From the NCBI RefSeq assembly GCF_001548235.1, contig NZ_AP014938.1, positions 806,001 to 870,000 on the forward strand: 64,000 nucleotides of DNA, written 5' to 3'. Position 1 is the first letter of the stretch. The number at the start of each line of letters is the position of its first letter. This document shows, one piece after another, positions 15,590-24,213 of this stretch. The notes below the pieces were generated by a model. It saw nothing but the letters and a program-made list of their open reading frames with translations, was not told the origin of the DNA and searched no databases. A program made the translations under genes and the position numbers. Origin of the DNA: Rothia mucilaginosa. GTDB taxonomy: Bacteria; Actinomycetota; Actinomycetes; Actinomycetales; Micrococcaceae.

Positions 15590-16234
15590 TCAGCTGGTCG
15601 CCGAGTCCGCTCGCAGGGCGGCATCCCAGCCGCTCGCCAGGCGCGTCGCCGCGGCCATCAGAGCCACCAGATCCTCGGCGTACACCGGGGTCGAGCGCAC
15701 GCCCGCACACCAGTCAATCGTGCCCAAACCCAGCCAGGGCTTACCGGGGAAGAACTCGCGCCGCAGCGCCACACGGCGCTTACCCAGGGCGCGGCGACCC
15801 GGCACGTACCCGCCGCGGCTGATGAACAGCGCCTCGCGGCCCTCGGACTCCACCAGCGCCTCCAGGGCCCTCAGTGCAGGAACCCAGCTCGGCTCCCCCA
15901 CGCTCGCCAGGTCGGTCAGTTCGGGGTACTCGCTCTCGTGCTCCGCCACGCTCACGCCCAGAATGTACTGGTAGCGCACCTGCCCGAGCTCCTGCGGCAG
16001 GCCGCGGTCGGCGGTCTGAATCGTACCGCACAGGTGCCGAACGACCGGCTCACCCTCGGCGTTCACGCCGGCCAGGGGCTCGCCGTCCCGGTAGATTGCG
16101 GGGCCGTCCAGGTAGAGCCCCACCGCGCCGGTACCCGTGATGTTGGGGCGCACCGACCAGCTGGGAAGCGCCTCCTCCAGGCGGGGCACCACGCCCCGCA
16201 GGATTTCGAAAACTTCGTCACGCGATACCGTCAC
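15590..16234 (-). CDS. Conserved hypothetical protein
   Basis: 214 aa from the GTG at 16234, chosen because AAAGGAGCC lies just upstream. An ATG 69 nt further up (16303) has no ribosome site. No signal peptide or membrane segment. The sequence is soluble and mixed alpha/beta in character: VTVSRDEVFEILRGVVPRLEEAL, GAVGLYLDGPAIYRDG, YQYILGVSVAEHESEYPELTDLA and LGLGTIDWCAGVRSTPVYAEDLVALMAA. No family recognised. Single gene facing the GNAT cassette. Confidence 0.65.
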   Translation of the reverse strand: MTVSRDEVFEILRGVVPRLEEALPSWSVRPNITGTGAVGLYLDGPAIYRDGEPLAGVNAEGEPVVRHLCGTIQTADRGLPQELGQVRYQYILGVSVAEHESEYPELTDLASVGEPSWVPALRALEALVESEGREALFISRGGYVPGRRALGKRRVALRREFFPGKPWLGLGTIDWCAGVRSTPVYAEDLVALMAAATRLASGWDAALRADSATS

Positions 16235-16331
16235 GGCGGCTCCTTTCACCTTACGCAGATAACGATTTGCGATGTGGCCCGGTCTATCAAACGACCGGGC
16301 CACATGCCTCTAGTATTCGTCTAGCTCCAGC

Positions 16332-16532
16332 TTAGCGAGCGCTCAGCTTACGGGAGGGTAGCCACACCATGAGCGCCGACAGCGCCGCACCGGCAAACAT
16401 CATGACCGCCATGGACTCCACCGCATTCAGGGGGCTCAACGCCAACAGTAGCGAAGAAATGATGCCGCTACCGTACTGGAAAGAACCCAGCGCAAAAACA
16501 ATCATGACAGAGCATTGGGGGTGGAGATTCAC
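16332..16532 (-). pseudogene. C-terminal remnant of an MFS transporter (Bcr/CflA-like)
   Basis: 66 codons: two hydrophobic helices (MIVFALGSFQYGSGIISSLL and SMAVMMFAGAALSALMVWLP) ending in a short basic tail. The ALGSFQYGSGIISSLL pattern resembles the late helices of Bcr/CflA drug transporters. The region further upstream on this strand carries no matching MFS sequence, so the rest of the gene is gone. A small standalone membrane protein cannot be excluded. Confidence 0.5.
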
Positions 16533-16778
16533 TCATTCTACGCCCATCTTTTAGCGCGCCCACAAGCTTCTCCGTTACGTCTCAGAGCTCGTCATGACCA
16601 CTTTCCAACTAGGAGCAGGAGCGGCGGCGGGTCTACAATAAATCGGTGCCATTTCAGGTACGCGCACAGGCAGACAGAGCCGGATGCGGTGATAACGTCG
16701 TCACCCGACCCGCCCACCGTGCGCGCCTTCCCTATCGGCACCCACCCAGACATGCATCACGTACGCAGGAGAACGCAC

Positions 16779-17570
16779 ATGCACGAGCTCTTTGACCCGG
16801 ACCAGGTATTCCGCATCGTCGACATTGCCGCCGTTGTCGCTAACGGCCTACTCGGCGGTGCCGTGGCGCGCGCCTTCCGGTTCGACATCGTGGGCTTCCT
16901 GCTACTCGCGGTCGCCTGCGGCATGGGTGGCGGTATGATCCGTGACATCCTACTGAACTCCGGACTGCCGGTGGCACTCACCGACGGCGGCTACTGGGTG
17001 GGCGCTATCGGCTCGTCAATTCTGGCGTACAGCCTCGATTTGAGTGCCCGCTGGGCAACCCGAACCATGCTCATTATTGACTTTGTCGGCATGGGTGCGT
17101 GGGCGGCAACCGGCACCATTAAGTCCCTGAACCTGGGTCTGCACTGGCTGCCCGCTATCGCACTGGGCGTGACCACCGCGGTTGGCGGCGGCGTTATTCG
17201 TGACATTATGGTCAACCGCATTCCGGCGATTTTTGGCGGTAACTCCCTGTACGCGACGGTCGCGTTTGTGGGTGCCTCTGAGACCGCCCTGGTAACCGGC
17301 TTGTTCCACCGCCCTAACCTGGCGATGGCACTATCTATTCTCCTGTGCCTGGTGTTTGGTGTGCTCTCCCATATGAAGAATTGGCAGCTGCCGACCACCC
17401 CGGGCGGCCTGCAGGTGCACCGCCCCCGCCTGCTCACCTTCTTCAACCGTGAAGAGAACTCGGTTCAGGATGAGGGCTGGTCGCCGGGTAATCCGCTCAC
17501 CGACCAGCTGCAGGTGGTCAGTCCTGAGCAGCTGGATGAGTATCGTCGTTCTAAGGGGACTTCAGAGTAG
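16779..17570 (+). CDS. TRIC-type channel / UPF0126 (YadS/YicG-like) membrane protein
   Basis: 263 aa from the ATG at 16779 (AGGAGAACGCAC upstream). An internal duplication typical of the family is visible: GMGGGMIRDILLNSGLPVAL near residues 45-65 and AVGGGVIRDIMVNRIPAIF near 130-150. About seven membrane helices are predicted. A hydrophilic C-terminal tail of about 60 residues is longer than usual. Prokaryotic TRIC proteins are homotrimeric cation channels; transport of K+ or a small metabolite here is inferred from the family. Confidence 0.88.
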   Translation: MHELFDPDQVFRIVDIAAVVANGLLGGAVARAFRFDIVGFLLLAVACGMGGGMIRDILLNSGLPVALTDGGYWVGAIGSSILAYSLDLSARWATRTMLIIDFVGMGAWAATGTIKSLNLGLHWLPAIALGVTTAVGGGVIRDIMVNRIPAIFGGNSLYATVAFVGASETALVTGLFHRPNLAMALSILLCLVFGVLSHMKNWQLPTTPGGLQVHRPRLLTFFNREENSVQDEGWSPGNPLTDQLQVVSPEQLDEYRRSKGTSE

Positions 17571-17592
17571 AACGAATATATGCTGAATATAG

Positions 17593-17652
17593 AATATGGG
17601 CTGGTTTCCGCACGTCAGATGATTATCTGATTGGCAGAAACCAGCCCATATT
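17593..17652. terminator. Bidirectional terminator between convergent genes
   Basis: A 16-bp stem, AATATGGGCTGGTTTC with GAAACCAGCCCATATT, has A/T-rich flanks on both sides. It separates the rightward TRIC-like gene from the leftward ABC operon and could serve both. Confidence 0.85.
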
Positions 17653-17669
17653 TGCTATATACGGTACGG

Positions 17670-18419
17670 CTAAATCGTGTACTCGGTGCTGTCGTACACG
17701 GTCAAGAACTTACGGATACGCTCATCATCCGAAGCAAAGAAACCGGCCGGCTCACCGTTATAGCGCAGGGTACCGTTCTCCAGGAACACGATACGATCCG
17801 CAACCTTCTTCGCAAACGCCATATTGTGCGTCACGATGACCAGGGAGCGGCCCTCCTTCGCCAGCTGCATGAGCACGCGGATAACCTCCGCCTCCAGCTC
17901 GGGATCCAGCGCACTCGTCGGCTCATCAAAGAGCAGGTAGGAGGGTTCCAGCGCCAAGGCGCGGGCAATCGCCACACGCTGCTGCTGACCACCCGAGAGG
18001 GCGTCCGGGTAGGAATCTACCTTGTCGGCAAGACCCACCTTCGCCAACAGCTCGCGGGCACGCTCCTGCGCCTGCTGAGCATTCAGGGTGCCGTTGAGGG
18101 TCGGGGCGAGCGCCACGTTCTTCAACGCCGTGTAGTTCGGAAACAGGTTGAACTGCTGGAACACCATCGCCGAACGGGAACGAATATCACGCACCTGCGC
18201 GTCGGTGAGCTTCTGGCTGTAATCCACCTGCGCGTCGTCAATGGTGAGCGTGCCTGACTGCGGGGTTTCCAGCAGGTTCAGGCAGCGCAGCAGAGTCGAC
18301 TTGCCGCTACCGGAGGGGCCCAGAATCACCGTGGTCTCACCGTCGGGGATGTCCAGGCTGATGTTCTTGAGCACCTGCGTTTCACCGAAGCTCTTCGACA
18401 GGGAATCAACGCTAAGCAT
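17670..18419 (-). CDS. Polar amino acid ABC transporter ATPase (GlnQ/TcyC-like)
   Basis: 249 aa. Walker A GPSGSGKST (about residues 34-42), Q-loop FQQFNLFPNYTALKN, signature LSGGQQQRVAIARALA, Walker B YLLFDEPTSALDPELEAEV and switch VTHNMAFAKKVAD. FQQFNLFPH/N-type Q-loops are typical of polar amino acid (PAAT) importers. The start overlaps the permease stop, with GAGGAGC as ribosome site, so the genes are coupled. The sulfur amino acid genes upstream suggest cystine or methionine as cargo (inference). Confidence 0.9.
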   Translation of the reverse strand: MLSVDSLSKSFGETQVLKNISLDIPDGETTVILGPSGSGKSTLLRCLNLLETPQSGTLTIDDAQVDYSQKLTDAQVRDIRSRSAMVFQQFNLFPNYTALKNVALAPTLNGTLNAQQAQERARELLAKVGLADKVDSYPDALSGGQQQRVAIARALALEPSYLLFDEPTSALDPELEAEVIRVLMQLAKEGRSLVIVTHNMAFAKKVADRIVFLENGTLRYNGEPAGFFASDDERIRKFLTVYDSTEYTI

Positions 18420-19086
18420 TGTTGCTCCTCACGTAACGGTTGCTGTACTTCTCCAGTGCAGACTGTGCGGCGGTCAGCAGGGTGAAAATCACCAGGTAAA
18501 TGATGGCGACCTCGGAGTACATTGCCAGCGGCTCAAAGGTACGCGACGCAATCTGCTTACCGGTCTGGAACAGGTCAACCATCGAAATGACCGACACCAG
18601 CGAGGTGCCCTTAATCAGGTCAATAAAGTTGTTGCCCAGGTTCGGCAGAGCAATACGCACCGCCTGCGGAATGACCACGTGGCGCAGGGTCTGCATGCGG
18701 GTGAAGTTCAGGGTTGCCGCCGCCTCAAACTGGCCGCGCGGAATAGCCGCCACCGCGGAACGGAACGTCTCCGCCACGTACGCGCCGGTGTGCAGGCTCA
18801 TCGTGATGATTGCGGCACTCCACACGTCCAGGGCGATACCAACCTTCGGCAGGCCATAGAAGACGATAAACAGCTGAACCAACAGCGGGGTGCCACGGAA
18901 AACCCAAATGTACACCCACGCCAGCCAGTTCACCGGTGCGAAGCGGCTCGTGCGCGCGCCAGCAGAGATGATGCCCACCAGCAGCGCCACCGCGAAAGAA
19001 ATCAACGACAGTGGAATGGTCACTGCCAGGGTTGCACTCAGTAGCTGGGGCAGGGACTCAGCCCAAAGATTCAGGTAGCGTTCCAT
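18412..19086 (-). CDS. Polar amino acid ABC transporter permease
   Basis: 224 aa with about five membrane segments. HisM/GlnP-type motifs are GTPLLVQLFIVFYGLP, AYVAETFRSAVAAIPRGQFEAA and the EAA loop EAAATLNFTRMQTLRHVVIPQAVRIALPNLGN. Only one permease gene is present, so a homodimeric channel is likely. It lies 28 nt downstream of the first binding-protein gene and overlaps the ATPase gene by 8 nt. AAAGGAG lies 14 nt before the ATG, somewhat far. Confidence 0.9.
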   Translation of the reverse strand: MERYLNLWAESLPQLLSATLAVTIPLSLISFAVALLVGIISAGARTSRFAPVNWLAWVYIWVFRGTPLLVQLFIVFYGLPKVGIALDVWSAAIITMSLHTGAYVAETFRSAVAAIPRGQFEAAATLNFTRMQTLRHVVIPQAVRIALPNLGNNFIDLIKGTSLVSVISMVDLFQTGKQIASRTFEPLAMYSEVAIIYLVIFTLLTAAQSALEKYSNRYVRSNNA

Positions 19087-19114
19087 GAACGGAACTCAGC
19101 TCCTTTAGAAAGTA

Positions 19115-19933
19115 TTAGTTCTTCGGTGAGAGGTCTTCGCCCACGTACTTCTCGTAAATCGCCTTGATGTTACCGTTCTCCAGGTGCTTCTTCAGCGACT
19201 CGTCGATAGCGTTACGCAGGGCGTCCTGACCCTTAGCCATCAGGATGGAGGAGTTGCTGCCGGTGCCCAGGTCACCGGCGAGCAGGCGCAGGTTAGCGTC
19301 CGGGTGCTCCTTGAAGTACTCAGCGAAGGACACGGAGTCGTTCGCGGTCATCTCTGCACGGCCCGAGAGGACCTGCTCGATAGCCTCATCGAAACCGGAA
19401 ACAACCACGATCGAGGCGCCCTTCGCCTCCACCATCTTGCGGAAGTTCGAGGTCTCAGACTGTGCCGAGGAGTGGCCAGAAATCTCGCTCACGTTCTGCA
19501 GGGAAGAATCCTTCTTCACGGCAACCTTCGGCTCCGAGTACAGGTAGGGTATGGAGAAGTCGTACTTCTGCTTACGCTCATCGGTTGCAGAGACGTTGTT
19601 GATGACGATGTCGTAGCGGCCAGCGTCCACACCGGCAATCAGGGAATCCCAGGGGGTTTCGATGAACTCTGCGGTTACGCCCAGGTCCTTAGCGATCAGG
19701 TCGGCGATTTCCTTCTCGAAACCGACCAGATTGCCGTTAGAGTCGTGGAAGGAGAAGGGGCGGTAGGTGCCCTCCAGGCCCACACGGATCTTGCCGGCAG
19801 ACTTGATAGCCTCCAGCTTGTTGGTGCTGGATGCGGTGCTGCTGCTGGACGAGCCGCACGCTGCGAGCAGTGCAGCCAGGCCGGTGAATGCGGAGCCTGC
19901 GAGGACGGTGCGGCGGTTAATCATTGCGGACAT
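19115..19933 (-). CDS. Amino acid ABC transporter substrate-binding lipoprotein 1
   Basis: 272 aa from the ATG at 19933 with AAAGGAAGAACT upstream. An upstream in-frame ATG at 20092 would add 53 residues with no signal character. The N-terminus has twin arginines (INRRTVLAGSAF) and the lipobox LLAAC. The mature part is a family 3 solute-binding domain: KIRVGLEGTYRPFSFHDSNG, GFEKEIADLIAKDLG, WDSLIAGVDAGRYDIVINNV. It is very similar to the next upstream protein, so the pair arose by tandem duplication. Cystine is a plausible ligand from context only. Confidence 0.9.
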   Translation of the reverse strand: MSAMINRRTVLAGSAFTGLAALLAACGSSSSSTASSTNKLEAIKSAGKIRVGLEGTYRPFSFHDSNGNLVGFEKEIADLIAKDLGVTAEFIETPWDSLIAGVDAGRYDIVINNVSATDERKQKYDFSIPYLYSEPKVAVKKDSSLQNVSEISGHSSAQSETSNFRKMVEAKGASIVVVSGFDEAIEQVLSGRAEMTANDSVSFAEYFKEHPDANLRLLAGDLGTGSNSSILMAKGQDALRNAIDESLKKHLENGNIKAIYEKYVGEDLSPKN

Positions 19934-19972
19934 AGTTCTTCCTTTGCGTCGTAGTCGATGCTCTTCTAGTTG

Positions 19973-20019
19973 CGGGTTGTCACCCTGCGGTAACCCGGGG
20001 GCATCATGCGGTGTGCCCC
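19973..20019 (-). other. Two stem-loops in the leader of binding protein 1
   Basis: CGGGTT/AACCCG (19973-19978 with 19992-19997) and a GGGGCA...TGCCCC-type stem (19997-20019) lie between the two binding-protein genes, about 40 nt before the ribosome site. No T-tract follows. They could stabilise the downstream mRNA or form part of an unknown leader element. No known riboswitch matched. The rest of 20020-20200 holds no gene. Confidence 0.35.
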
Positions 20020-20200
20020 TCTCTGCGGGTGCAACGCTGGCTATCCTACAGCTATTCCCGACGGGAAAGAATTCAACGTAACATTCCGTCATATTCTCTC
20101 ATCGGTGCAGGATAAGCCACGAGACATCAACCACGACGCAATTTCAGAAGTCCTGGCGGGTGAGCCCTTTCCGGGCCCCTTCCGAGCCTTTCACGAAAGC

Positions 20201-21046
20201 TTAGGAGGTGGGGCTCAAGTCCTCGCCCACGTGCTTCTCGAAGATTGCCTTAAAATCGCCGTTGCCCAGGTGCTTCTTGATGGAGGCGTCAATCGCATCC
20301 TTCAACGCGGTCTGGTTCTTGGGCAGCAGAACGGCGACGTTGGTGCCGGGGCCGACCTCACCCTCCAGCAGGCGCAGGTTGGCGTCCGGGTGCTCCTTGA
20401 AGTACTCGGCGAAGGACACGGAGTCGTTGGCGGTCAGCTCGGCGCGGCCGGTGAGCACCTGCTCGATGGCCTCGTCGAAGCCGGTGACTTCGATGATGGT
20501 GGCGCCGCGTTCCTCCACGAGCTTGCGGTAGTTGCTGGTGGCGCTCTGGGCAGCAGTGTGACCGGAGATCTCACTGACGTTCTTCAGGCTCGAGTCCTTC
20601 TTCACGCCCACGCGAGCGCGAGAATGTGCGTAGGGCACGGAGAAATCGTACTTCTTCTTACGTTCCTCGGTGGGGGCTACGTTGTTGAGCACGATGTCGT
20701 AGCGGCCCGCGTCCACGCCGGCGATAAGCGAGTCCCAGGGGGTTTCGATGTACTCGGCGGTCACGCCCAGGTCCTTGGCGAGGGTCTCGGCGATGTCGTA
20801 TTCGAAACCGGCGAGCTTACCGGAGGCGTCGTGGTAGGTGTAGGGGCGGTAGGTGCCCTCCACGCCGATGCGGATTTTGCCTGCGGACTTGATGGACTCC
20901 AGCAGGTTGGAGGAGCTCTGTGCGGAGCCTGCGCTGGAGCCGTTACCGCCGGAGCAGGCGGCGAGCAGGCCGGTGGTTCCGGCGAGGGCCGCGCCCAGTA
21001 GCAGGGAGCGTCGGTTCAGCACGGCGGAGGTGTTGAGAACGGTCAT
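20201..21046 (-). CDS. Amino acid ABC transporter substrate-binding lipoprotein 2
   Basis: 281 aa. Twin-arginine N-terminus (LNRRSLLLGAALAG) with lipobox LLAAC, then KIRIGVEGTYRPYTYHDASG, ETPWDSLIAGVDAGRYDIVLNN and FDEAIEQVLTGRAELTANDS. The last two are nearly shared with binding protein 1, while the ligand-pocket loops differ (YAHSRARVGV versus YLYSEPKVAV). This suggests two ligands served by one permease/ATPase pair. Ribosome site AAGGAACC. It lies 72 nt downstream of the PLP enzyme gene and is probably cotranscribed with it. Confidence 0.9.
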   Translation of the reverse strand: MTVLNTSAVLNRRSLLLGAALAGTTGLLAACSGGNGSSAGSAQSSSNLLESIKSAGKIRIGVEGTYRPYTYHDASGKLAGFEYDIAETLAKDLGVTAEYIETPWDSLIAGVDAGRYDIVLNNVAPTEERKKKYDFSVPYAHSRARVGVKKDSSLKNVSEISGHTAAQSATSNYRKLVEERGATIIEVTGFDEAIEQVLTGRAELTANDSVSFAEYFKEHPDANLRLLEGEVGPGTNVAVLLPKNQTALKDAIDASIKKHLGNGDFKAIFEKHVGEDLSPTS

Positions 21047-21118
21047 TCTTGGTTCCTTAATCTACGTTGATGTGTGGTGTGAAAGTTGAAATCTGCGGTA
21101 TGAACCGGCGGCACGAAC

Positions 21119-22279
21119 CTAACCGGCGAAGGCGGCCTTCAGGCCAATCTCCAGGGCGGCGGTGAGGTCCTGAACATCCTCAATGCCGATTGCCAGGCGT
21201 ACCAGGCGGTCATCCACCCCGAACTCGTCGCGGTGCTCCTGCGCGTAAGCCCCGTGCGTGGTATGCGCGGGCAGGCTCACGAGCGATTCGATACCGCCCA
21301 GGCTCACGGCGTTCACGAAAATGGGCAGGGCGCGGGCGAAGGCCTGTGCATCCCCTCCCTCCGCAAGTAGCAGCGAGAATACGGAACCAATACCGCGGGC
21401 TTGGCGTGACTGAATCTCGGCCTGCGCCTCAGAAGAGCTACCGGGGTAGAAAATCTTCTCAACCTCGGGGCGCTCGGAGAGGAACTCGATGAGCTTGCGG
21501 GCGTTCTGCTGCTGGCGTTCCAGGCGCAGGGCCAGGGTCTTCACGTCCTGCAGCAGGCGGTAGGAGTCAATCGGGGGCAGCAACGCGCCGCTGACGAGCT
21601 GACCGCGGTGCAGCAGAACGGCCAGGTCGGGGTCGTTCGTGGCCGCAACACCGGCGAGCAGGTCGGCGTGGCCGGCCAGGAACTTGGTGGCGGACTGCAC
21701 GGTGATGTCCGCGCCGAGCTCCAGGGGACGCTGCAGGTACGGAGTCATAAAGGTGTTGTCCACGATCAGCAGGGCTCCGTGGCGGTGCGCCAGCTCCGCA
21801 ATAGCGGCAATGTCGGTGACCTGCAGGGTGGGGTTCGTGGGGGTCTCGAGGAAGACGGCCTTCACGTCCGGGGTGAAGTCCTCATCGCTCAGGGTCGTGA
21901 AGTCGCTGATGAAGCGGGTCTTCACGGCGCGCTTGGGCAGCTCAGTCGTAGCAAAACGGTAGGTGCCGCCGTAGGAGGGCATGCCCAGCAGCAGGGTATC
22001 GCCCGCCTCCAGGATGCCCAGGGCTGCGGCGGTAGCTGCCATACCGGAAGGGTACGCGTAAGCGTGCGCGGCACCTTCGAGCGCGGCAAGGGTCGCCTGC
22101 AGGTCGTCACGTGTGGGGTTGGCGCCACGCTGGTACATGTAGGTGGTGTCCTCACCTGCGGTACCGAAGGTGCTAGCCAGGTAGACCGGCGGCACGGAGG
22201 CATCGTAGCGGGAATCGTGCACGGCGTGAATCGTGCGGGTGGTAAAACCAGTCGGTTCGAGCTGGTTCTGCTGGCTCAT
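21119..22279 (-). CDS. Cys/Met metabolism PLP-dependent enzyme (cystathionine gamma-synthase/beta-lyase/gamma-lyase type) A
   Basis: 386 aa. It has the fold-type I transsulfuration features: YQRGANPTRDDLQATLAALEG, AYPSGMAATAAAL, VDNTFMTPYLQRPLELGADI, the PLP lysine in SATKFLAGHADLL, and the late SLGGIESLVSLPA. This family makes or breaks cystathionine and related thioethers, or releases H2S or methanethiol. The sequence alone does not separate MetB, MetC and lyase roles. It is followed by two cystine-type binding proteins, so breakdown of imported cystine/cystathionine is plausible. Ribosome site GGAAGAG. Confidence 0.88.
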   Translation of the reverse strand: MSQQNQLEPTGFTTRTIHAVHDSRYDASVPPVYLASTFGTAGEDTTYMYQRGANPTRDDLQATLAALEGAAHAYAYPSGMAATAAALGILEAGDTLLLGMPSYGGTYRFATTELPKRAVKTRFISDFTTLSDEDFTPDVKAVFLETPTNPTLQVTDIAAIAELAHRHGALLIVDNTFMTPYLQRPLELGADITVQSATKFLAGHADLLAGVAATNDPDLAVLLHRGQLVSGALLPPIDSYRLLQDVKTLALRLERQQQNARKLIEFLSERPEVEKIFYPGSSSEAQAEIQSRQARGIGSVFSLLLAEGGDAQAFARALPIFVNAVSLGGIESLVSLPAHTTHGAYAQEHRDEFGVDDRLVRLAIGIEDVQDLTAALEIGLKAAFAG

Positions 22280-22439
22280 GGTGGTTCTCTTCCGTTCGGG
22301 CTACCCCGAACGCGGGCGTAGCTGGTATTCGTCGTGTATCCGAGATTTACCCTACCCGCATTTTTTATGCCGTTCTAACCCCACGTCACGGGGGTTAATA
22401 TGTTCACGCAACGTCATATAAAAATGCAGTGAGGGTGCA

Positions 22440-22502
22440 CAAAATACCCGAATCAAAAACATTCTTTTACATTGAAAGAAATACGTTAATCCGGGTATTT
22501 TG
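22440..22502 (-). terminator. Inverted repeat after PLP enzyme B (terminator or regulator site)
   Basis: CAAAATACCCG (22440-22450) pairs with CGGGTATTTTG (22492-22502) across a 41-nt AT-rich loop. It lies 87 nt beyond the stop of the leftward PLP enzyme B gene and upstream of PLP enzyme A. The 309-bp gap holds no gene, only AT-rich promoter-like sequence (for example TAATATGTTCACG). The long loop makes a terminator less certain. Confidence 0.45.
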
Positions 22503-22588
22503 AGTAATTATTATGGGTGACATTACACCGCGTATTTGGGGCACCTCGAATCACGCGATACGGTCGTGCGGTGCCTCATGTTCAGGGA

Positions 22589-23740
22589 CTATGCCTGATG
22601 CGCCAGGGCTGCGGTCAGGCCGCGCTCCAAATCCTCGATAATGTCCTCAATCTCCTCGATGCCGATGGCCAGGCGGATGAGGTTGTCGCTCACGCCGTAT
22701 TCGTCGCGGTGCGCCTGCGTGTAGGCGGCCTGCACCATGAGCGCGGGACGAACCACCAGCGACTCGATACCGCCCAGGCTCACCGCGTGGGTGAAAATCT
22801 TCAGGGCTTCGAGGAAGGCGGGCAGGTCTGCGCCGTCCACCAGCTCCATGGAGATGAGCGCGCCCAGGCCGTTCGCCTGGCGGGCGTGCACCTGCGCCTC
22901 ATACTCGCTGTGCGAACCCGCGTAGAGCACGCGCTTCACGGCGGGGTGCGCCTCCAGGTAGTTGATGACCTCGATGGTGTTCTTCTGCTGCTGGGTCAGG
23001 CGCAGCTTGAGGGTCTTGACCTCCTGCAGCAGGCGGTAGGAGTCGGTGGGCGAGAGCATTGCGCCGGTAATCATCTGCAGGTGCCAGAGGCGCTCGGCGA
23101 GCGCGTCATCGTTGGTTGCGGCGACGCCTCCGAGTAGGTCGGCGTGGCCGCCCAGGTACTTGGTGGCGGACTGCACGCTGATGTCTGCGCCCAGGTCGAG
23201 GGGCTTCTGCAGCAGCGGGGTCATGAAGGTGTTGTCGACGACCACGATTGCGCCGTTGCGGTGCGCGATTTCGGCGATGGCGGCGATGTCGCTCACGCGC
23301 AGCAGCGGGTTGGAGGGGCTCTCCAGGAACACCATGGTCACGTTGTCGGCGAAGTCCTCGTCGGTGAGGGCAGTAAAGTCGCCGATGAAGCGGGTCTTGA
23401 CGCCGCGGGCGGGCAGCTCGATGGTCGCGAAGCGGTAGGTGCCGCCGTAGGAGGGCATGCCCAGCAGCAGGGTTTCGCCTTCTTTGAGGATGCCGAGGGC
23501 GGCAGCGGTGGCGCCCATTCCGGAGGGGTAGGCGAAGGCGTGCTTAGCGCCTTCGAGGGTTGCGAGCGTGGTTTCGAGGGCCGCGCGGGTGGGGTTGCCG
23601 CCGCGCTGGTAGTCGTAGGGGCCCTCGGTGCCGTCACAGGGCTGGGCGTAGGTGGTGGTCGTGTAGATCGGAGGCAGGATGGAGCCGTACGGGTTGTCGC
23701 GGTCCGTAGTGTGAATTGCCTTCGTCGTAAATCCGGTCAT
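22589..23740 (-). CDS. Cys/Met metabolism PLP-dependent enzyme B
   Basis: 383 aa, closely paralogous to enzyme A (21119-22279), with YDYQRGGNPTRAALETTLATLEG, AYPSGMGATAAALGILKEGE, VDNTFMTPLLQKPLDLGADI and the PLP lysine in SATKYLGGHADLLGG. SLGGIESLVVRPALMVQAAY differs from enzyme A in the substrate-binding stretch. Ribosome site GAGGACAGC and a TATATT -10 candidate lie in the AT-rich upstream region. One copy may act as cystathionine gamma-synthase and the other as a beta-lyase; the sequence does not decide. Confidence 0.88.
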   Translation of the reverse strand: MTGFTTKAIHTTDRDNPYGSILPPIYTTTTYAQPCDGTEGPYDYQRGGNPTRAALETTLATLEGAKHAFAYPSGMGATAAALGILKEGETLLLGMPSYGGTYRFATIELPARGVKTRFIGDFTALTDEDFADNVTMVFLESPSNPLLRVSDIAAIAEIAHRNGAIVVVDNTFMTPLLQKPLDLGADISVQSATKYLGGHADLLGGVAATNDDALAERLWHLQMITGAMLSPTDSYRLLQEVKTLKLRLTQQQKNTIEVINYLEAHPAVKRVLYAGSHSEYEAQVHARQANGLGALISMELVDGADLPAFLEALKIFTHAVSLGGIESLVVRPALMVQAAYTQAHRDEYGVSDNLIRLAIGIEEIEDIIEDLERGLTAALAHQA

Positions 23741-23920
23741 GCTGTCCTCGGCTAAGGTTGGGCATAAAATGCGGGGGATAAATATATTGCTAGCTTAGGG
23801 CTCTTTTGGGGTACTGACTAGTTTTTTCTTTTCTGTGACCGAGTGACTTTTTATGACTAAAAAACGGCGTTATATTTCGACATTTTAGACATATATTTCG
23901 TCATATTTCGCGTGTGAAAA

Positions 23921-23968
23921 GGCCCGGCGGTCGGTACGCGTGTGTGCTGAGTACCGGCCGCCGGGCTC
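23921..23968 (-). terminator. Strong GC-rich hairpin, terminator facing left
   Basis: GCCCGGCGGTCGGTAC pairs with GTACCGGCCGCCGGGC around TGTGTGCT-like loop bases. On the minus strand TTTTCAC follows. No leftward gene ends close by; the Abi-like gene ends 246 nt away behind its own hairpin. It may therefore be a relic or may end an unannotated transcript. It lies in the 23741-24213 gap, which holds no gene. Confidence 0.6.
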
Positions 23969-24001
23969 CACACTAGGATACCGGCTCAGCACCCCAGAAC
24001 A

Positions 24002-24020
24002 TAAGGGTAGGTTTACCTTA
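24002..24020. promoter_or_regulatory. DtxR/IdeR-like iron box without an adjacent gene
   Basis: TAAGGGTAGGTTTACCTTA matches about 16 of 19 positions of the DtxR/IdeR consensus (TWAGGTTAGSCTAACCTWA). It lies between two terminator-like hairpins with no convincing ORF downstream on either strand within 190 nt. It could control an unannotated small transcript or be a leftover from a deleted iron gene. Confidence 0.45.
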
Positions 24021-24120
24021 AAGCTGAACTGCCCTCCACTAGGGGCGATGCTGCGCCCTCAATCTCGCCCAAACGCGCCGGATGCCCTGCCGGGCATTAC
24101 ACAGGTATTACACCGGGTAT

Positions 24121-24170
24121 AGAAGGAGGGGCGTACCCGGGAATCACCCCGGGCGCGCCCCCTCTCTTAG
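24121..24170 (-). terminator. Terminator repeat copy 1, after the Abi-like gene
   Basis: AAGGAGGGGCGTACCCGGG, a short AATCA loop, then CCCGGGCGCGCCCC form a strong hairpin. Thirty-seven of 39 bases match a second copy at 25413-25464. It lies 44 nt beyond the Abi-like stop. On the minus strand TTCTAT follows, a weak T-tract. Confidence 0.75.
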
Positions 24171-24213
24171 TCCCATGAGAACGCCTGCATAATACTGCGA
24201 GGTAGCTACGGGA

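Noticed and set aside
19973..20019. Riboswitch upstream of the first amino acid binding protein
   Set aside because: Two simple stem-loops are visible, but none of the conserved cores I know (SAM, T-box, cobalamin, glycine) fit.
23940..24122. Short plus-strand frame after the iron box
   Set aside because: No ribosome site and Pro/Arg-rich low-quality translation; not supported as a gene.
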